21,402 nt of DNA, from the NCBI GenBank assembly GCA_000708835.1, contig DF237898.1:801-22202 (forward strand), written 5' to 3'. The notes under the pieces were generated by a model. The model had not been told where the DNA came from. It made no database searches and saw only the letters and a program-made list of their open reading frames with translations. Each line of letters begins with the position of its first letter. Within the stretch, counting starts at the first letter, position 1. This document shows positions 17,501-21,402 of the stretch, one piece after another. Made by a program: the position numbers and the translations under genes. This stretch comes from Klebsormidium nitens (Eukaryota > Streptophyta > Klebsormidiophyceae > Klebsormidiales > Klebsormidiaceae).

Positions 17501-18607
17501 GCCAAGTGGCGGATTGCTCGGCAGCTTCAATGTCCGATGTCCTAGTGAGTCCCGCACCTATCCTTGCATTAGAAAACCATGCGTTTTCCCATCGGTTTAG
17601 TTTTCCTTGGGGACAAAACAAATTAGCTGATATGATATTGCGGTGCAAGATAAGCACGCGATTTTCACTTGCTGACGGTTTATACCAATATTGCTACATA
17701 ACATAGTCAATTCAGTCTTTGTCTCGTTCTGTTAATGGTCTCGACAAGCGAGTCCGCGCCACCAACTCGACGGTTGGAAGGGCATGTAGTGCGTATGAGC
17801 CGCTAATTCGGTGTCCCGTGTAATAGATTCGTTCGGCGAGCCCTGAGTCGAACCTCACCCTTCGAATGGGACTTGACTTGAACGGGAGCATTTTGCACAG
17901 CTGCATCTGTAAGCGGCACACTTTGACCAGCCACATGTGCCACCGTATTTACGGCCAATGAAGCGGTGTTCGTTCGAACCCACTTGCAGGGAATTGTGAC
18001 TTTCTCATTGCAGGTCGACAACAGCCCCTACGCCACAGAAGGAAGGTTGCCCTGAATCTGATTCAATCCTTTGTTTCGATTTCCTGATCAAGACCCGCTG
18101 TCGTGCTGATCATTACCTTGTTGGACTCGTGCAGCCCCCTCGCCTTCGCCGACCTCTGGTAGGTTTCCGTTCCTCCCCAATCTTGACCGCCTAGCCGGAT
18201 CCCATCTTAAACGACCAAAACATGAGCCAGTTTTTGAATTGACGAGTACTTCCGTTGATCAAATCTTAGGTTGCATCTCGTACAGTGATTGATGATATCG
18301 GATTGGACAGATTGAGCACTGCGCTTTCCCAGGTGTACAAGACACAAGTTTCCCGTTGGGTACGTAAATCTGCTCACCAAACCGGTCGATCAGGTGGGAC
18401 GCAATATCAGTTCATCCGAATGCCAGGATGCACTGGGACCCTCGGGACCACGTTATTCATTCTCTTTCGTTGGCGTTCATGTCCGTCCTTAACTCTAACA
18501 CTCGACATGTGCAGGCGTTTGATCCAGGAGACAGGGTAACAAGAAGCCGTTCCGCGCCAGGCTTTGGCCAGGATTCTGTAGATCGAGTTCGCGTTTGTAG
18601 GCTGTGA
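11500..18607 (+). CDS. Secreted modular protein: signal peptide plus six four-cysteine modules (12 exons)
   Basis: Exons: 11500-11565, 12122-12254, 12665-12868, 13497-13673, 14173-14364, 15086-15279, 15668-15680, 16536-16715, 17360-17544, 18039-18158, 18270-18359 and 18515-18607 (TGA). All introns are GT-AG, every junction balances in phase, and the sum is 1647 nt, giving 548 residues. The N-terminus is a signal peptide (SLIGLFGLLCLVLHS), then a 44-residue non-repeated exon. Six single-exon modules of about 59-68 residues follow, each built on C-P, C-x-Y, a third Cys and a final Cys, with N-glycosylation sites (NVT, NAT, NAS, NTT). The tail has KEGCPESDSILCFDF and ends DSVDRVRVCRL. I infer an extracellular or cell-wall glycoprotein. 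The C-x-Y ... C-x-YN-x-TG-x-L ... C-P layout recalls fungal secreted Cys-rich repeats, from memory; no family is assigned. The 13-nt microexon is the least certain part: an in-frame alternative uses 15615-15680. Confidence 0.8.
12665..12868 (+). repeat. Cys module 1 (type A), symmetric phase 1-1 exon
   Basis: This exon encodes 68 residues with four Cys: SMCAP, YCSYNVT, VCTYNATGALL and SCP at the end. It carries the type-A signature NPLTRVYC and two N-glycosylation sequons. It is the longest of the A modules and the most diverged from modules 3 and 5. Confidence 0.8.
13497..13673 (+). repeat. Cys module 2 (type B), symmetric phase 1-1 exon
   Basis: This exon encodes 59 residues with four Cys: VVPNSCP, LCVYAVNAS, LCGYVATGAS and NCP at the end. 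The start VVPNSCP matches TVPNPCP of module 6. It still ends CP like the A modules, whereas modules 4 and 6 end differently and in phase 0, so it looks intermediate between the two types. Confidence 0.75.
14173..14364 (+). repeat. Cys module 3 (type A), symmetric phase 1-1 exon
   Basis: This exon encodes 64 residues with four Cys: ICP, NPLTRLACLYGVQQSVP, DCFYNTTGAL and SCP. It is closely similar to module 5 at both DNA and protein level, including the start of the following intron (GTGAGCTGTAAC in both). Confidence 0.85.
15086..15279 (+). repeat. Cys module 4 (type B), phase 1-0 exon
   Basis: This exon has four Cys: SSCPR, FICLYNTPALAAG, GSCTSQVAH and CSAAAG. The third Cys codon is 15226-15228. 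The donor is CTG|GTGGGT, in phase 0, shared in position with module 6 (CTA|GTGAGT). The sequence just inside the intron (CCCGCACC) is also shared, so the exon and its intron were copied together. Confidence 0.8.
15668..15680 (+). other. Predicted 13-nt microexon linking modules 4 and 5
   Basis: Module 4 ends in phase 0 and module 5 starts in phase 1, so a 0-to-1 exon is needed. CCACCCGTGCCAC between CCGACGCCACAG and GTAAGT fits exactly. The matching acceptor CCTACGCCACAG at 18027-18038 opens the tail exon after module 6, supporting its use. The alternative 15615-15680 (a Pro/Thr linker, LVPPTPALTPAPTPQPPVP) is open but needs phase 1 at both ends, which would require the weaker donor TGG|GTCCCG after module 4. 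Confidence 0.45.
16536..16715 (+). repeat. Cys module 5 (type A), symmetric phase 1-1 exon
   Basis: This exon encodes 60 residues with four Cys: TCP, NPLTRLACLYSVQQSVPP, SCFYNTTGDW and ICP. Its acceptor, TTTTCTTTTTTGCAG, is very strong. It is the duplicate of module 3, with a few substitutions and a four-codon length difference. Confidence 0.85.
17360..17544 (+). repeat. Cys module 6 (type B), third cysteine lost
   Basis: This exon encodes VPNPCPGVVSLGLPLAVS, FKCLYTTPAVVAG and QVADCSAAS. Compared with module 4 the segment between GCCGG and GAAGTTGCACG is 7 bases shorter and the segment after TTGCACG is 4 bases longer. Between the two indels the frame is shifted, so TTGCAC that encodes Cys in module 4 (15226-15228) is read as Val-Ala here and the Cys is gone. 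The frame is restored before VADCS. The exon stays open and keeps its splice sites. Confidence 0.8.
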
Positions 18608-19641
18608 AATAGGGGGCGGGCAGAATCTACCTCGAGACAAAACAAGATTTCATCTTCTGCTGCCAGTTTAGAGACCACCGCCATGGCTTCAGAGTTCTTT
18701 TGACGGACCAGTAGTCCGTGCAGTTGCCTACGGCAGATATATATAGCACTGGACACCTTCAAAAACCTGCATAAAGTGCAGTGAATGTCTTGAATCTCAT
18801 GAGTACATCAACCGCGCCGCCGATGATCTTCTCGAGGGATAAAAGACTTGGAGTGTTAATCTAAGGTCCCTCTACGAACGATCCTTAACGCTTCTAAACG
18901 CAAAATACCTCGTCCGATCATGAAAATACTGTTTGTACGAAATTACATACACTGCATGGCTAATGAGTCATGACTGTGCAGCCAAGGCGACCATTCAATT
19001 AATGACGTACGGCCAGGAATTGCTTGTACAGCTGGCGGCCGCCCAGTTCTTTTCGTGTGACGCTCAAATCCAGAAGCCTAGGATTGCGGGTGTCGCGTCG
19101 GTTTGGCAGCGCATTGAACGGGGCACAGGCGAGAGACTGGAGTTTCATGATCAGGAAGCTGGCAAAGCGAGCAAGCAACGAGTCGTTCATGTCAAGGAGG
19201 AGGGGTTGCGGGGTTGAATCCTTCCGACTTCTTCACTCCGGCTTTTAAAACGGTCGGATCAGGGGAGGGGCCGGCCCTTGGCACCTGCTGCTTGAAGAAA
19301 TTCAGACGACGGTTTCGGAAGGCAGGAAAGGTTTGACATGTTCTGGAGCTCCCCAATCTGTCAGTATCGTGCGCCAGAATTTCAGGTACTTATCTCCAGG
19401 CAGTTGACTTCATACGGAGATTTGAAGCCTAAAGTGCCGGTGTGACACTTGAGAAGTGATTGTGGACTAGAGTCTTGCTCGACGGAAAGAACGAACCGGA
19501 AGGATCGGACGGATCATATCTAGCCGGAACCACAGAGCGGGGCTATTGTGGTCGTAAAGTTGAGGTGCCATGCAAATGGGCTCCCTGAGAGGCGCCTCTC
19601 GCTATCGAAGACAGCCGCTCAATTGCAGGTAATAAATTGAC
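18608..19641. other. 3' UTR and spacer, no firm gene
   Basis: This follows the TGA at 18605-18607. A minus-strand frame (18762-18457) reads well in part (AVVSKLAAEDEILFCLE, after an ATG in good context) and has a donor GAG|GTAGAT, but it would be antisense to the last exons of the large gene. From 19040 to 19217 two plus frames and a minus frame with an ATG at 19190 are all open. I could not choose between them. Confidence 0.35.
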
Positions 19642-19991
19642 TCAAAAGACTGCAGATCCTGACTTCTGAAAGGAAGCCAGAATTGCTCTCAACGTGGGCG
19701 ATTCTGAGAGGTCGCCGTTGATTCCACTGCTGAACGGCGTATCGGAATGTGCCGTCGAATTCAACGAACCGACCTCTTCGGGACAAGCCGGTTCTTCTGG
19801 TTGCGCCTCAGGCCGGATTGGGCGCCTCAGTACAATGCGTAGCGGTACAAACCTTCCAAACACCAGAAAGCCACAGCAGTTTCCTCACTTTTGAAGTACA
19901 GGCGGTTGTTGTATTTTGGAAGACGGTCAGGTCGCCTCAGGGGACTACGAACGCGGGTTCCGCCGGTTCGTTAAGATGCTTATTCACGTAG
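19642..19991. other. Coding-like island, strand undecided
   Basis: Three overlapping frames look like protein. On plus, KEARIALNVGDSERSPLIPL starts after an acceptor TTCTGAAAG and is open to 19894. On plus in another frame, KPVLLVAPQAGLGASVQC continues as QAVVVFWKTVRSPQG to TAG near 19991. On minus, PACPEEVGSLNSTAHSDTPF ends TGA at 19642. One is probably an exon; the sequence alone does not decide which. Confidence 0.3.
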
Positions 19992-20189
19992 CTGCTTGTG
20001 CAGCAAGAAGGGTTGGCCAGTTTTCAGAGGCCGAAAGGTAGAAAGTGGCACGTACCAATCCTACGCGCAGAGCTGGCCGACCGCTGCAGGGGTTCTTTGC
20101 GACCGTATAGGCGCTGCGCGCGAGCGGGCTCCACCGGCAGTGATAGCCCGAGCATTATGCACCTAGTGCTGTGGACGGAGTTCCTGAAA

Positions 20190-20250
20190 TGCAGTGGTTG
20201 GCGCGCGCGGGGCCGCGCGCAAATAGCAAGACCGCGGCGGCACCACTGCA
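20190..20250. repeat. Nested GC-rich hairpin
   Basis: Outer arms TGCAGTGGT (20190-20198) and ACCACTGCA (20242-20250) are perfect 9-bp inverts. Inside them GCGCGCGG (20203-20210) and CCGCGCGC (20213-20220) form a second perfect 8-bp stem. The two stems together make a stable 61-nt structure in an otherwise stop-poor GC-rich stretch. Confidence 0.6.
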
Positions 20251-20425
20251 GAAGCCGTGGCCTGCCTGCGGCGCGCGCCTCTGCGAAGTTTTGGGTTTTT
20301 GGTCTGAGAGACGATGGCGGCCGCCGAGCTGCCCACCGGCTCCGATCGGCTGCGGCAATCATACTTCAGCCGACGGACCGAAGAAGGTGACAGCGGGAAG
20401 ACGTCAGCCGATTAGCTAGCAGCCG

Positions 20426-20695
20426 ATGAATTGTGTTGAACGCGGCTCGGCGCCGGCCACGTTGCTGCAACGCTCGGCTGATCAGGCTGGAAAAAGGCGG
20501 AGTAGCGGAGAAGCTAGTACAGGGGAACTTGTAACGTTATCAGAAAACATGTTTCTGTGGAGGGGCATGAGGCAGTCAGTTTGGAAATGGAGGATTAATG
20601 CAGCCATTCTTACGGGCCGGGGTGCGGGTGCATGGGAAAGCGCATTCCGAACCGTTCGCTCTGTAGATGCCGGACCCCATGTGGTCAGCAAGTGA
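20426..20695 (+). CDS. Single-exon ATG ORF, 89 residues, hypothetical
   Basis: This frame runs from ATG at 20426 to TGA at 20693-20695 without a break. The product is mixed in composition (SADQAGKRRSSGEASTGELV, then MRQSVWKWRINAAILTGRGA) with no signal peptide or clear domain. It may be a complete small gene, a first exon, or chance. The antisense frame is also open for 101 codons but starts at an alternative codon in a GC-rich stretch, so the plus strand is preferred only weakly. Confidence 0.3.
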   Translation: MNCVERGSAPATLLQRSADQAGKRRSSGEASTGELVTLSENMFLWRGMRQSVWKWRINAAILTGRGAGAWESAFRTVRSVDAGPHVVSK

Positions 20696-20813
20696 CTAGA
20701 AGCTGACCATGAGTTCGACAGCGCGGCGTGACTGCTGAGCGCGCGCGCGAGCACGCTCACGAGGTGGTCTCCGCGCCGCCAGCGCAAGGTCGCGCGCCTC
20801 GTGCGCGCTCTAA

Positions 20814-21275
20814 ACCAGCAGACAGCGCCTCACGGCGACCGTGCTGCGCGAGGTAGCCCCGGCCGTATCAGAGAGTCTCGCGCAGCTACGCGCAGTCGGG
20901 CAACCTTTTCTCGGTACGTCGCGAGCTCTAAGTTCGCTGGACCTGACGTCCATATCCGCACCAGAACAGCATATGGTCGGGCGATTAATATCGATTGATG
21001 GCGTCACTTTGAATGCCCACAAGTTTGTTGCGTCGAGGCCTTCTAAGGTATTACGAACTTGTAAGATCTTCTAGACGAGGCAATTGGCGGCGCAGGTGGC
21101 CTCGCTTGATTTTCATTGGAGTCTGCCCGCGGCGCGGCGCGGCGCGAACCGCGTAGTGGTGGAACTCGATCCGAAGTGGCGAAGACCGCAAAAGAAACCA
21201 CGGAATCACGTGTACTTCGAACGAGAATGGTTGCAAGAGCCTGAAAAGCCGTTTAAAATTTTTCGAAGACTGTGA
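20814..21275 (+). pseudogene. Protein-like frame interrupted by one in-frame TAG
   Basis: A single frame is open from 20814, meets TAG at 21072-21074, and then continues 67 codons, counting the terminator, to TGA at 21273-21275. Both halves look like protein: LREVAPAVSESLAQLRAVG and QHMVGRLISIDGVTLNAHKF before the stop, ANRVVVELDPKWRRPQKKP and VYFEREWLQEPEKPFKIF after it. The 27 bases from GTATTACG (21048) to CTAG (21074) begin with GT, end with AG and are a multiple of three. They could be a very short intron that removes the stop; otherwise this is a degenerate gene or two exons of different genes. No start codon was found. Family unknown. Confidence 0.4.
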
Positions 21276-21402
21276 TGGTTGGCCAGCTATATGCAGGGAG
21301 CTGGCAGGATAACTACACACGATCAGCTAACATGTGCGGAAACCATGAAAGCAGGCGTTCTCAAGCAATGGCGCAGCTCAGAAAAATTGTTGTCTTTCTG
21401 CT
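21276..21402. other. Right edge, no feature
   Basis: I see nothing here beyond a small CCAGCT / AGCTGG inverted repeat near 21281-21302. Confidence 0.3.

Larger units (their letters stand above)
14060..18040 (+). repeat. Intragenic segmental duplication, two copies of about 1.6 kb offset by about 2.3 kb
   Basis: Copy 1 is about 14060-15670 and copy 2 about 16420-18040. Shared anchors include CGTTTGCGTAG..CTTGCTAAA (14079 and 16446), AAGGATCTATT (14107 and 16474), the module 3/5 exons, GTGAGCTGTAAC after them, TTCCAAAGACGT or CTCCAAAGACGT (near 14723 and 17030), the module 4/6 exons and ACGCCACAG at the next acceptor. Offsets range from 2274 to 2371 because introns have gained and lost sequence. 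The event copied an A-B pair with its introns. Confidence 0.8.

Noticed and set aside
18457-18762. Minus-strand frame with a protein-like part and an ATG in good context
   Set aside because: It overlaps the last exon of the secreted-protein gene, whose frame, phase and acceptor are stronger. A nested antisense gene cannot be excluded.
1-21402. tRNA, rRNA and transposon protein genes
   Set aside because: I looked for tRNA A/B boxes, conserved rRNA cores, and reverse transcriptase, integrase or transposase motifs, and recognised none. Short or decayed ones may have been missed.

Overview
The window is eukaryotic nuclear DNA. It shows many GT-AG introns with canonical donors (GTAAGT, GTGAGT, GTATGT) and pyrimidine-rich acceptors. 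It has exons of 13 to about 400 nt, no operons, no Shine-Dalgarno signals, and mixed base composition with GC-rich islands near 7.4-7.8 kb and 20-21 kb. I recognise no strongly conserved household gene, so the species cannot be fixed. Introns of 390-860 bp argue against a typical fungus, and a streptophyte or other alga is a reasonable but unproven guess. All gene models were assembled by hand from reading frame, splice sites and intron phase.

Layout. 1-960: 3' part of a minus-strand gene with CxxC/CxxH zinc-binding-like motifs. 1.5-3.2 kb: a seven-exon plus-strand gene of unknown function with a well-supported C-terminal half. 3.2-5.0 kb: non-genic, with a 170-bp foldback element and a GC palindrome. 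5.0-7.05 kb: a run of plus-strand exons from two or three small genes, the last probably a one-pass membrane protein. 7.2-8.9 kb: a Gly/Ala/Arg-rich protein gene followed by a tandem array of about 140-bp exon-plus-intron units, then an exact 32-bp tandem duplication. 9.0-11.5 kb: mostly non-genic or undecidable, with a cluster of CCGG-centred palindromes and a series of short perfect hairpins. 11.5-18.6 kb: the main gene. 18.6-21.4 kb: GC-rich, open in several frames, with two better candidates at 20.4 and 20.8-21.3 kb.

The most notable object is the 12-exon plus-strand gene at 11500-18607. It encodes a predicted secreted protein of 548 residues: a signal peptide, a short non-repeated exon, six four-cysteine modules each encoded by one exon, and a Cys-containing tail. 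The modules alternate between two subtypes (A-B-A-B-A-B). The last two A-B pairs lie in a roughly 2.3-kb intragenic duplication that copied the introns as well. The final B module has lost one of its four cysteines through two compensating indels. All twelve exons join in phase and sum to exactly 1647 nt.

The genes show no obvious pathway relationship. What recurs in the window is local tandem duplication at several scales: 16 bp, 32 bp, about 140 bp and 2.3 kb, three of these four in or beside exons.
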